Origin: Pseudopithomyces maydicus
Lineage: Eukaryota > Ascomycota > Dothideomycetes > Pleosporales > Didymosphaeriaceae
Assembly (NCBI GenBank): GCA_026873275.1
Contig: JANTUC010000001.1
Span: forward strand, 558,001-622,000
Direction of reading: 5' to 3'
Length of the DNA stretch: 64,000 bases
The notes under the pieces were generated by a model. The model saw nothing but the letters and a program-made list of their open reading frames with translations. It did not search any database and was not told the DNA's origin. Both the position numbers and the translations under genes were made by a program. Below are positions 36,356-46,288 of this stretch, in pieces. The number at the start of each line of letters is the position of its first letter. Position 1 is the first letter of the stretch.

Positions 36356-37199
36356 GGTGGTGGCGCGGTGGTGCGGGTGCGCCGGCAGTATCTGGGTAGG
36401 GTGGATGCGAGTGCCGCCGTGCGGGGTGCGCCCGGGGCGCGCGACGGGGAGAAAGGCGGGGGTGCTGCTCAGTAGCTCAGTAGCTCAGCAGCAGGTGCTT
36501 GGGCGGAAGGCTGGGGCGTCGAGGTGAGTCGTCGTGCCCTTTTGAGGTTGCGGTTGGATGTTTCACGTCGGGGGAATCCGTGTTGACAACAGTCATGCGC
36601 CGATGCGATGCACACAAATCAGCCGCTGGATTCTCGAGTCGGCCGCTACCGTGCAGCGCATGCGTGGTCCTGTCCCTGTGCTGTTGTTAGTGGTTAGTAT
36701 CCGCAGGTCGCGGCCGTGGTGTCGCTGGTCGTCGTGGGGGTGGTGCTTTGTTGATCCGCCAGCCTCTTGCTTTCCGCGTGGCTGAACCGTTGCCCAGGTG
36801 GCACCGGGATACGCCAGTTGCCAGGTCGCTGCTAGCCCGTTATGACAGCATTACTGTAGATGCACGCGCAATGAATATCGACTACAACCCGCCTACACGG
36901 CTTCGGAGAAAAAGGGAGCGGATCAATCTGCTTGCAACTTGGCTTGTCCCGTTGTGCCTCTCCGCCCAGCACGCTCGCTGCATCCGCATGTCCCGTCCCG
37001 TCCAAAGTCAACCTGAAACGCCTTCATTTCCTACCCAGATAAGGTTCGCTACCATCCAGCATGCCACACCGCGACACCATGCCCTGGTCCGGGGATGCCA
37101 TGTGCAAACTTTGGCAATATCATGTACTAGGTAGGTAGGATGGCTGCATAATTCCAAGCCCAGCAACCTAATTGGAACCTAATTGCTATACTCGCTCCC
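36356..37199. promoter_or_regulatory. NudE upstream region and carrier 3' flank
   Basis: An 844 bp spacer. A CTAGGTAGGTAGGA element lies at 37127-37140, near the 3' end of the carrier gene. No gene is supported. Confidence 0.5.
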
Positions 37200-38560
37200 T
37201 CACCCGTCGTCGCCTCCCAGCTTCTCTGCCACCCGTTTCGAGGCGTCCGTCGCGACTTCTTCAGCTTTGCCCGCAGTAACTGCTGCGATCCCCCCAGCCT
37301 TGACAGCAGCGTCACTGGCAGCCTCCACTCCTTTCTGGTACACGTCACTAACCTGCCTTTTCCCCTGTTCATATGCTTCCTGCGCCTGTTCCGATGTCAT
37401 TCTGGCCAGCTCCTCCGTGCTCGGGTACTGCTTGAGCGACTTTAGGATCAGGTAGTACACGTTGATGATGACACTGTGAATCTGGTCTTTCATGAGCATG
37501 GTGATGCCATGCGAGAAGAAGCCCTTCAGCACTTCTGCGCCCAGGCCTTGGTATAGTGCCCATATGCCCTCGGCTTTGGCGATGCGGAGGATGGTGCTGA
37601 ATACTGTTCGCTGGGGCGCTCGTGCGGTGACCTCATCACTAGCATCGTCTGCTTTGGTTGTTTCTGCCTGAGAAGGCTTCTGCGAAGACACCTGGGCTCG
37701 CGTCTTCGCCAACGAGAAAGGATACGTAATAGTCGAGGCCAGTGCTTTGCTGACTGCGGCAATGAAAAACGTCACTCGAGCTCCAGGATCAGTCCGCTTG
37801 TCTCGCGAGACTAGTAGCCGGAGCAGTATCTTGTGCAAGAGAAACGTAATGGATGGATTGAGCGTCAGTACCAAACTCGCAGAGTAGCCCGACCAGAAAC
37901 CTAGCAATCCCTTCTCGTCGCGTATTTGCAATGCAATGTCCTTTGCGTCCAAGTTCTGCGGAATCGAAGAAGCCGTGTTCCGTGCCTGGGTCATTGCGGC
38001 CGTCTGTATTCGGGTTACTACGTTTTGTATTGGCGTCGTGAAGAGCTTAGAGAAGGCGCCCGCAAGCGCGCCGACACCAATCTCCTCCAGAGCAGACAGT
38101 TTGCGCGATCCTTGATGCACTCTCCTCTTCTCTCCAATGTATGTGTACGCGAGGAAAAAAGGAAACTGTCTGCAACACCCTTCAAAACCTCTTGCGATAT
38201 GCCATTGTATAAAGCCTTGGATCCTCCCTCATACTTGTATATTTTTCCTGCTGCATCGAATATACCTTCGTAATCCACTTTTTGGTGACTGGAGCGAAAC
38301 TGCCTTTGGACCTGGAGACGAGTAATCACCACATCTAGAGGGTATGTGATCAGCTTTGATATAGCTGTGCCAGCAGCGCCTGATGTCGCGTGCCCTAACG
38401 CAGGTAAAGCTGGCCCTATAACAGAGGTGCGTCTGCGCGACGCCTCTTCATTTGCTTGATGATACAAGGTAAACGCATCCTACGATAATTAATACCACAT
38501 GATCAGAGCGCATCCATGGATGATGAAGCCTACCAACTGCGAATTGTAAACAAACGCCAT
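37200..38560 (-). CDS. ANT1: Peroxisomal adenine nucleotide carrier (PMP47/ANT1-type mitochondrial carrier family), with one-base frame break
   Basis: Exon 1 is only 27 nt (38534-38560, MAFVYNSQL) and exon 2 spans 37200-38479. About 435 residues result if one base is restored. Carrier signatures are SKLITYPLDVVITRLQVQRQ (repeat 1), a degenerate second repeat around AFSKLFTTPIQNVVTRIQTA, and STITYPFSLAKTRAQVSSQ. GLLGFWSGYSASLVLTLNPS resembles PMP47/Ant1 carriers that import ATP into peroxisomes for fatty-acid activation. The Ala-rich C-terminal tail of about 70 residues is unusual. At 38155-38160 a run of six T on the coding strand should be seven: the frame before it reads VLKGVADSFLF and the frame after it AYTYIGEKRRVHQGSRK. 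A conserved gene with a single homopolymer slip points to a sequencing deletion rather than decay. Confidence 0.85.
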
Positions 38561-39869
38561 TGTCGCCACTTGATATTCACTTTCCCGTGCAATAAGCTGC
38601 TTGTGAACTTGCCTGTGTTCTAATAAGTTTTCAGCAGCGCAGTCGGGTGATCAGAGCAGGACCTCGATGGGTGCGAGGGTTAGAAGCGGCTCCACTTTTT
38701 GTGACACCTATCCAGACGTCATTTGCGGCTTGGAACTTGAGCTGATATCCGAGGCTCGTGAAAGTCGGTCAACCCTAAAACTCCTTCACACCAAGACCAG
38801 AATACAGCTTTTCCTATTACTAGAATTCCGTTCTACCATTCTTTTGAAGGCTTCTCATCAGGTGAAGTTGAGAAGTATACACGCATGTAGTGAGCTGAAC
38901 TCGCATTCAAGATCTTATACCCGATTGACTTCTCAAATTCATATGCTCTATCTTATAATCCCACCAAACAAGTTCCCATATCAACATTAGTTTGCTTGCG
39001 AATGCCATACCAACTACAGTAGAGGCCATGATGGCCCTTGACCCTTTTCGATCGATCTTGATTTTCTTGCATATGTCTTCGAAAAAAACGTGGTCATCGG
39101 TCTTGCACACGCTTCCTTCCACGGTGTGGGTGTTCCCACGTTTTTTGCACGTTCGAGTTTGCGCTAGGGAGGAGGAAGATTACTGGTGCTGGTTGGAAGA
39201 CAAAAACTGTCGGGGGTGGTTTCTGGGTCGGATGTCGGTAAGTGGGGGATGAGATAATAACCTGGTCGGCGCGTTGTATCGGACGGTAGCATTTTGGTTC
39301 TCCAGAATTGATGCGGAGTGTGATGTTCAGACTTGAACCCTCGGTTATATGAGGTATGGTGAAGACGTGAGGCTGTGAGCTTGTTTGATTTGGCAGCCTC
39401 ATGGTCGCGTTGGCATGTACAGGTGCGAGAGCTATACGCTTTGGAAGTTGACTGTTATACGTGATGGCGAAAAGGAGCGTGATACTCTCTATATACACAT
39501 AGCATTCTTTCTTTGGAGTCGGGCAAGTCAGACGTACGGTGCTCAGCTTCAACTTGCAGGGGAGCCGGTCTAGAGCTTGCTGGCTCTTCTACCCTTGGAC
39601 GATACTACATACACCGCAACATAGACCAAACATATGATGAGCCTTCGCCTTCTCACGTTCTAGACCAGCCATCTAACGACGGCCACTACGTTATTGCGCA
39701 GCGCATATGCACGCTGGACGTGTTTGCTAGATTGTTGTGGGGAGCTGAGAGGGGACACAGCCACTGCGCCACCGATGTCACTCATGACATGGGCAATTCG
39801 CATGGCTCTCGCAACTGTATACATTCACCTGACAGGATACTGGCACGGTGGATCTTGGTGATGATTGAT
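38561..39869. other. Intergenic spacer
   Basis: This 1.3 kb region lies between the carrier start and the UPRT stop. The longest open frame (152 codons at 39094-39552, minus strand) has no recognisable domain and atypical composition, so I leave it uncalled. Confidence 0.5.
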
Positions 39870-40567
39870 TTATTTCCCAATGGTCAAGAACAACCTGTCC
39901 CCAATGTCACCTAGCCCCGGTTTTATCATACCCTTGCCATCGACCTCGGCATCACAACCGCCCACCCAGACTTGGACGCCCTCCTCCCACTCTCCGCAGG
40001 CCTGGCGCAGCCCTCTTCAGTGGCCAAGATGCTGACCACTATGATACGCTTCACGCCCCAGTCCTTGAGGCTGTCGATGGCAGCGGAGGCGGTGGCGCCG
40101 GTTGCAATGACGGGATCCACGATGATGGCAAGCTCGGACGGGCCGGTGGCATTTGGGTTCGAGGCTGTGGGTGAGTGGTAGGGGAGGTTGTTGTAGTACT
40201 CGACGGGCTGGAGAGTAGCCTTTTCGCGGTACAGACCAAGGTGATGGACGGCGACGGGTTCGGGGAGGAGCGAGGTCAGGGCGGGGACCATGGAGAGGCC
40301 GGAGCGTAGGATGGGCACGAGGGAGATGGAGGCGGGCGGTGGGGAGGTGGTGGTGGTGGTGTAGGTGTAGCCGAGGGGGGACTTGTCGCTGTCTCCCGGG
40401 TGTGCCTGCAGGCCCTGGGCGAGGGCCTCGTAGCCGACCATCAGGGCGATGTCGTGCACCAGGGACTGCACGTCCTTGGGGCTGGTGCTGGCGGAGCGCA
40501 GCTGCGAGAGCTTCGCCTGCAGGCACGGGTGCTGCGAGACATGGGCGTTCTTGGGGAGGTTGGCCAT
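39870..40567 (-). CDS. FUR1: Uracil phosphoribosyltransferase, with one-base frame break
   Basis: The single-exon gene starts at the ATG of MANLPKNAHVSQHPCLQAKL and encodes 232 residues if one base is restored. The UPRT fold is clear: VPILRSGLSMVPALTSLLPE, then the PRPP-binding block LAIIVDPVIATGATASAAID, and the uracil-binding C-terminal block near GMIKPGLGDIGDRLFLTIGK. The enzyme converts uracil and PRPP to UMP in pyrimidine salvage and also activates 5-fluorouracil. Right after SILATEEG the frame changes at 40010-40013, where GGCC seems to have lost a base, and the conserved C-terminus continues in the next frame to a TAA at 39870-39872. A Thr/Pro-rich insert (YTYTTTTTSPPPAS) is present in the middle. 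The upstream in-frame ATG at 40711 lacks family support. Confidence 0.88.
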
Positions 40568-40913
40568 GGCGTGAGGAGGAGAGCGGGATGGAGCGGCCGC
40601 GCTGGCTGCATTATAACCAGGCGTCGGTTGCGGCTCTGTTGTCCACGCAGGGCGCCCGGGGGGGACCACGACGGGCGGTGCCGACCTCGGAATGATAAGG
40701 GAGGGGTGCATGCGTTGTGCGTATCGCTGCTAGCCCAGGGAGACGGCCCGCCGGCCACTCGCTCTGTTAGCTGACACTACCTGACAGCTGGTAGCTGGTC
40801 TGCCCCGGCCGCAGCTATGTATGTAATAGATAGTCTAGTCTACCGTAGCTATCCACGGTAGGTAGGTAGCTGGCTATAGCTGCACCGCGGCCAGCTGCCG
40901 AGACCGCCCATCC
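40568..40913. promoter_or_regulatory. Divergent promoter between UPRT and FEX
   Basis: This 346 bp spacer is the only upstream sequence for both genes. A CGGTAGGTAGGTAGC element lies at 40857-40871, about 45 bp before the FEX start codon. No TATA box is evident. Confidence 0.5.
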
Positions 40914-42138
40914 ATGGCCGACCACCAGCGCGCACCACCGCATCACGCTGGCCAGCCCTCTCCGCCCTACGACCACCAGGCCTCTCCTCACGACGACGAC
41001 GACGACGACGTCGAGCATGCAGCTCCGCCCCCGCCCATCCCACAGACGCGACAACCCCCCTCACGCGCACACGCACACGCCGCCGCCGCCGCCGCTGCCT
41101 CCTCCTGCTGCTGCCCGCCACCACCGCGAGCCATGGCCCCTCTCCACGAACCACCGAGCTGTTCACCATATCCTACCTGGTGCTGTTCTCCATCCTCGGC
41201 ACCCTGGCACGTCTGGGGCTCCAATGGCTGACCTTCTACCCCGCCGCCCCTTCCACCTTCCCCGTCCTCTGGCCCAACTTTGGAGGCACCCTTATCATGG
41301 GCTTCCTCGCCGCCCACCCCAACGCCAACAAGACGGTCCCGCTGTACATTGGCCTCACCACCGGCTTCTGCGGCTCCCTCACCAGCTTCTCCACTTTCAT
41401 GCGGGACATCTTCCTCGCCTTTCTCAACCATCTCAACGCCCCTGCCACCCCCGCCCCACTCCCGCGAGAAGACGGCTATTCCTTCATGGCCGGTCTTGCT
41501 GTTGTCATAATCACTGTCGCAGCATGTTGTTCCGCCCTCAAAGCTGGCGCCCACCTAGCCCTTTGGTCCCACCGCTTCACTCCCGCACCCCCTTCCGCCA
41601 CGCCCGCGCCATCCTAGATCCACTCGTCGTCTTCCTCGCATGGGGTGCCTGGCTCGGCTCCGTCTTCATGTCGATATGGCCCCCCGATCGCCACCAGCTC
41701 CATGAAGCTTGGCGCGGACAAGCACTCTTCGCCTGTGTCTTCGCCCCTCTTGGTTGCCTCCTCCGCTTCTACATCTCCCTGAAACTCAATCCCGTTATTC
41801 CCTCCTTCCCTCTCGGCACCTTCGCTGTGAACATTTTTGGTACGGCGGTACTGGGAATGGCCTATGACCTGCAACACGTGAACATCCGCAGCTCTGGCGC
41901 TTCTGGAGGCAGGGTCGCCTGCCAGGTCCTGCAGGGTATCATGGATGGGTTCGATGGGTGCTTGACAACCGTCAGTACATGGATCTTGGAGATCGACCGT
42001 TTGAAGACGGGTCATGCTTGGAAGTATGCCTTTGCAAGTATAGCGGCAGGAGTTGCCGTGTTGGTTGTTGTCATGGGAAGTGTGCGGTGGAGTGTGGGTT
42101 GGACGGCAGCGGCATGTGTGACCAATCGCTCGTGGTAA
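40914..42138 (+). CDS. FEX1: Fluoride export protein FEX (double CrcB), with two frame breaks
   Basis: The gene starts MADHQRAPPHHAGQ in one frame with a run of six Asp. It continues in a second frame with TTELFTISYLVLFSILGTLA, RLGLQWLTFYP and GFCGSLTSFSTFMRD (first CrcB half), and finishes in a third frame with LDPLVVFLAWGAWLGS, NIFGTAVLGMAYD and DGFDGCLTTVSTWILEI (second CrcB half). GFCGSLTSFSTF and DGFDGCLTTVSTW are the paired pore motifs of eukaryotic fluoride channels. About nine hydrophobic helices are seen. The second break lies at the C-run 41588-41592; the first lies in low-complexity sequence between about 41050 and 41150. Each is repaired by one extra base. FEX expels toxic fluoride across the plasma membrane. 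The identity is firm even though the exact N-terminus is not. Confidence 0.87.
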
Positions 42139-42402
42139 TGGTACCAATCTGTTTGCGAAGCTGTTGGGTAGCTATAATCCTCTATCTAGGACAGGACCTG
42201 TGTAAACACTGGGGCAATTTTATACCGAGGAAAAGCAACATTCGCACAGGAATCACCGCTGCAGCTGCATATATCGCATCATTAAAAAGAATCGGGCTAC
42301 GACCGCTTACTTGGACCTAGTCACGCAAACGAAGAACATTGTCCGACAGCTACAAAGCGAATACGTGCGTACTGTGCATCCTACCATGCTCATATCTCTT
42401 CA

Positions 42403-43052
42403 TCAGGCATTACTTTGTGGCTCAGGCTCCCACGTGGTGACCCAAGCAGCGCCGAAGATTAGGAGCCACATAGCTAGCCATGCACCCCATACACCACCGC
42501 CGTTCTTCCAGAAAAAGGCAGAAACGAAAATAACAATATGAACAATTGCCATGACGAGCAAAAAGACGTCAAAATGCCACCGACCCTGAAATTTGTCAAT
42601 CACCATGCAGAAGAATAAGTCCCCAATCGATTTGGTTTCCACAGCGTTAAGAACAGGGTCATGGTGATACTATGAAAAGTAGGAGATGACAAACTCACCG
42701 CTCTCACACCCAAGACTCTTCTATATCCCTGCACCTCTCCAATCTTTGCTAGGCACCAGGCGATAAAAATAAACCCGACGATACCGAAGACGATGTTGAT
42801 GATTAGCCAGCCAATTTGTATCTTTATGGCCGACCACACCACGTCCCAAACGCTGATTGCGGTGCGTACGCCCAGTATCACCAGCATACAGATGCGACGG
42901 GCCAAAACTGCTTGATCTGACGTGGCTAGACTGAAGGATGACAAGCTAAAGGACCAGCAATTTCGCATGCCTGGACAATTACGATCTTTCCATGATTGCT
43001 CGCGCGCTGGCAGGTCCTGCGGGAAGATCGACGCCGGAGATTGTGTTGTCAT
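42403..43052 (-). CDS. Four-helix membrane protein, function unknown
   Basis: Two exons, 42699-43052 and 42403-42585, give 178 residues; the intron is GTGAGT...TTTCAG and phase 0. After about 50 polar residues there are four hydrophobic helices: RRICMLVILGVRTAISVWDV, WLIINIVFGIVGFIFIAWCL, FDVFLLVMAIVHIVIFVSAF and WGAWLAMWLLIFGAAWVTTW. This layout resembles MARVEL-like or other small tetraspan proteins of fungi, but I see no diagnostic motif. The chosen ATG gives MTTQSPASIFPQDLP; the frame stays open further upstream. No neighbour suggests a role. The 3' end converges on the FEX gene with a 264 bp gap. Confidence 0.65.
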
Positions 43053-43519
43053 TGTCCACGCCCAGATTGATTTAGGAACCTGGGGAGAAGAGAAAACGAG
43101 GTTGGCAAAATCGTTGACGACAAGGAGACGATCAGGCAACAATGTACTGCGGGAATGAGAAATGACAGGTTTTGTAGTGTTCAACAAACACAGTCTGTGC
43201 AGGCCAATCAGCGTTCACAGTAATATCTAAAAGTGGGACCTTGGGCCCCACTTTCATTTCGCCCCATGTTGCTCCGTGGCTGTGCACCAGTGTCTGCTTA
43301 CTATGCCACCCCTCTGTCCTGTCTCTTGGAATAATAGTGTAGTGCTCGGTGTGGCAGATTTGGAATTATATATACTTGCAGGCAGCGGACACACCCAGAG
43401 ATTCGTCATCTTGGAAGGGAGCTGACTGTCCCTATTGTCCAGATCGGTAACACAGACTTTAGAAGGGTAGTCACACTGGGCTCCTACACACCACCGAGTG
43501 CCCGTTTGGCTCCAGCACA
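43053..43519. other. Intergenic spacer
   Basis: This 467 bp lies between the four-helix protein and the reductase remnant. I searched for the missing N-terminal half of the reductase here and saw no convincing trace. Confidence 0.45.
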
Positions 43520-44131
43520 TTGAATATGCACTATCCATCCATCCCAGCTACACGGCTCCCATTTGAGGAGCAAGGAAAAAAGATCATGATCTGGGGAGGT
43601 TCATCCGCCATGGGTTCGCTCTCCACAGCATACACAAAGCAGGCTGGCTATACAGTCGTCAGTACAAGCTCGCTGCACAACTTTGGTTTGTTCCAATCAC
43701 TTGGAGCTGACTAGATCTTTGACCACAGTGACCCAGAAACAGTCGAAAGAGTCCGCAGCCTCTTTCCAATTCACTACTGGTTCGACACCATCTCTTTAAA
43801 GGCGAGTATAGAAACCATACTAAAGATTCTGGCGCCAGATGGAGGACCAACTACTACAGCATACACTCACCTGCTGCTTCCGTTAGCCATGGCCGGCGAT
43901 CCGACGCCTCCAGAGGGGATTACGGCAGAAATGCATCGATTCAGCACACATGCATCCGAAAACACAGAGCGGGCGAAGTACTTCTTATCCAGTGGTGGTT
44001 TCATAGAGCAGGGAATTAAGAGCGGGGTTATTAAGGGTGTTCCGCCACGCTCGCTTGGTGGGTTAGATAAAGGACCTGCTGGTATAGAAGCGCTGCACGC
44101 TGAAAAAATTGTGATACACCCACGGGTGTGA
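43520..44131 (+). pseudogene. MDR-family enoyl reductase / zinc-type alcohol dehydrogenase remnant
   Basis: The frame reads PATRLPFEEQGKKIMIWGGS, a typical start of the NAD(P)-binding half (GGSSAMGSLSTAYTKQAGYT), up to LFQSLGAD. It is then interrupted by an in-frame TAG at 43712-43714 and continues as IFDHSDPETVERVRSLFPIH to a stop after IHPRV at 44131. The catalytic GroES-like N-terminal half (about 150 residues) is missing. The sequence resembles the toxD-like trans-acting enoyl reductase group. The stop replaces a residue that is usually His or Tyr. Truncation plus a stop makes a working enzyme very unlikely. It differs in subfamily from the intact dehydrogenase 400 bp downstream, so it is not its recent duplicate. 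Confidence 0.75.
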
Positions 44132-44134
44132 AAC

Positions 44135-44550
44135 GTACACAACAATTCTGATTTTGCTTCGGACGTCTCTTCTGAAATTATCAGGCATTGTGTCTTCAGC
44201 ACTATTTGGTCGGCGCTTAGCAAGTATGGGGGTAATTTGGTAGCGTTGGTACCAGAATTTATAAGCTTCTAGCTGCATATGTGATTAGCACAGAGCGGAA
44301 CTCCGCTAGCGACTTTGTCCATTGACGAATCAACAGTACGAGGACTTAGTATTTCCTCTTGAAAGATAGGACTTCCGCCATTTTGCTTACAAGATGTATA
44401 CAATATTGTAATATTCTGATCTGTCAGATGTTATAGTGCGGGAATAACTATCTGTGCCTTGTACCATGTAGTCTACCACAACACACATAAATACGACAGC
44501 AGCACCACAGGTTGCACTACCAAAATTCTAAGCTCGTATGCTATTAAGCC
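44135..44550. other. Intergenic spacer, dehydrogenase promoter
   Basis: This 416 bp lies upstream of the intact alcohol dehydrogenase. It is moderately AT-rich; no defined element was identified. Confidence 0.4.
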
Positions 44551-45777
44551 ATGTCCTACCCGAAGACCTACCGCGCCATCCGCCGCACTGCGAAGCCTTA
44601 TCCTCTTGCTATTGAAATCACAAACGAGACCATTCCAAAGAGCCTGGGTCCAAACGATGTCGTAATTCGTATTCATGCCGCATCTCTCAACTATCGTGAT
44701 GTAGCAATGCTGCATGAGGGAAAGTGGGTACTTTCCTCCTTCCGTCTGAGCTTTTCCTTGGGCTTTTATCCTGACAAGCACCACAGATATCCTGTGCCAG
44801 TGATCGACCACGGAATAGAAGGTTCATGTTGCGCAGCAGAGATTGTCGCAATGGGCAGTGCAGTCGAGAGGTTTACCATCGGCGACCGTGTCACGGTTAC
44901 AACGAACTTGAACCTTCTCACAGGCGATGAGAGAGATGCCGAGGTTCAGGCATTAGGTGGAGACGTACCAGGTGTCCTGCGAGAATATGCAGTGTTTGAA
45001 GAGAAGCACTTGGTGCTCCTACCACCCCACTTGTCTTGGGAGGAGGTACGTCCATAATGATCATTTCATCATAATATCGATTCGATGGCTCATAAAACTT
45101 CCCAGGCGGCAGCACTCCCCGGCGTCGGAATAACTGCTTGGTTATCCCTCAACGAGCTTAACGGTCTGCCTTCAGGAGCTACTGCACTGCTCCAAGGTAC
45201 CGGAGGGGTGAGCATCATGTCACTCCTGATCTGTCTCGCGGCAGGCATTCGTCCTATTATCACCTCGTCGTCCGATGAGAAACTAGCAAGACTCAGGAGT
45301 ATCAGCCCTGATATTGTAGCTCTTAACTACAGGTCGATACCCGATATTGCAGCCGAAGTGATACGTTTAACAGATGGGAAAGGTGTTGATTACGTTCTTA
45401 ATAACGTTGGTCTCTCGTCTATACCAACTGATCTGCAGATGCTTCGCCGATACGGTGGCAGCATTGCTTTCATCGGCTTCCTCGAGGGGTTCTCGGCTGA
45501 ATGGGATCCGAGTATCTTGATGACACTCATTTCAAAAGCAGCAAAGATTAGGCAAGTACCTATTGCTACTTGTGTTCTATGAAGGCTAATCGTTAACACT
45601 AGAGGTATTCTGGCTGGATCAAGATCCGACTTGGAAGCGGTGAGTAGGTTTATTGGGGAGAAGAAAGTCGATCTAAAGCCTCTCGTCGACCGTGTGTTCT
45701 CCTTTGATGACGCAAAAGCTGCATTTGAATATTTGGAGTCAGGGAGTCACGTTGGCAAGGTAGTGATAAAGATGTGA
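44551..45777 (+). CDS. MDR-superfamily NADP-dependent alcohol dehydrogenase
   Basis: Exons 44551-44723, 44787-45045, 45106-45551 and 45603-45777 give 350 residues. The third intron appears to be GC-AG (AG/GCAAGT at 45550-45557), the only choice that keeps frame and the family sequence AKIRGILAGSRSDLEAVSRF. The GroES-like half contains NDVVIRIHAASLNYRDVAML, HEGKYPVPVIDHGIEGSCCA and FTIGDRVTV. The Rossmann half has GATALLQGTGGVSIMSLLI and GKGVDYVLNNVG, and the end is DAKAAFEYLESGSHVGKVVI. It lacks the structural-zinc cysteine cluster of classical ADHs, as do quinone-reductase-like and AdhT-like members. It probably reduces or oxidises a small carbonyl or alcohol in the cytosol; the substrate is unknown. 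All catalytic framework residues I can judge are present. Confidence 0.83.
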
Positions 45778-46288
45778 GGACGTTGGCTTTTTGACCCGTT
45801 AGAAGATGCAAAATCATATTATTGCGGATCCCTTATTATCTTGTTCTTGGTGCCCCTCAACTGAATCGTGTGCGGTTTCTCATAATTGGTCAACTGACAA
45901 CGCTAATTGGCATCAACGATACTGTTACCTTCTAGCGCCAGGGTCTAGATTCGCAAACTGGAATTGTGTAGAGCTACCCCGCATGTTTGGGGGACGGAGG
46001 ATATGCCCGTATGGTGGAGATGGCCTTCGGTGAAACGGAGGTCAGTCACTATGGGGCGAAAGTGCTTATAAAATGACTTCGCCCAGGCAATGTTGCAGTT
46101 GCTGTTCAAGTCTATCGCTGGATTCATGAAAAAGGCCCAATAGTCGTAGTGAGAACGAACCTCCACAGAATCGAGAACATGCATAATGGTAAAGTCGCAA
46201 ATGGAACCATTAAAGCTAGCGGGTACAAACAACCGTAATACCAGAGAAGGAGTCTTGGCTAACCTTTTCCTTCCCGTGCAGTGAAGAT
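45778..46288. other. Intergenic spacer
   Basis: This 511 bp lies between the dehydrogenase and the catalase-like gene, both on the plus strand. A CCCGTGCAG/T just before 46289 could be an acceptor for an upstream first exon of the catalase-like gene, but no donor exon was identified. Confidence 0.4.

Noticed and set aside
39094..39552. 152-codon minus-strand open frame beginning MKLSTVRLTC
   Set aside because: It lacks any recognisable fold or signal peptide and its composition is unlike its neighbours. It could be a young orphan gene but is not supported.
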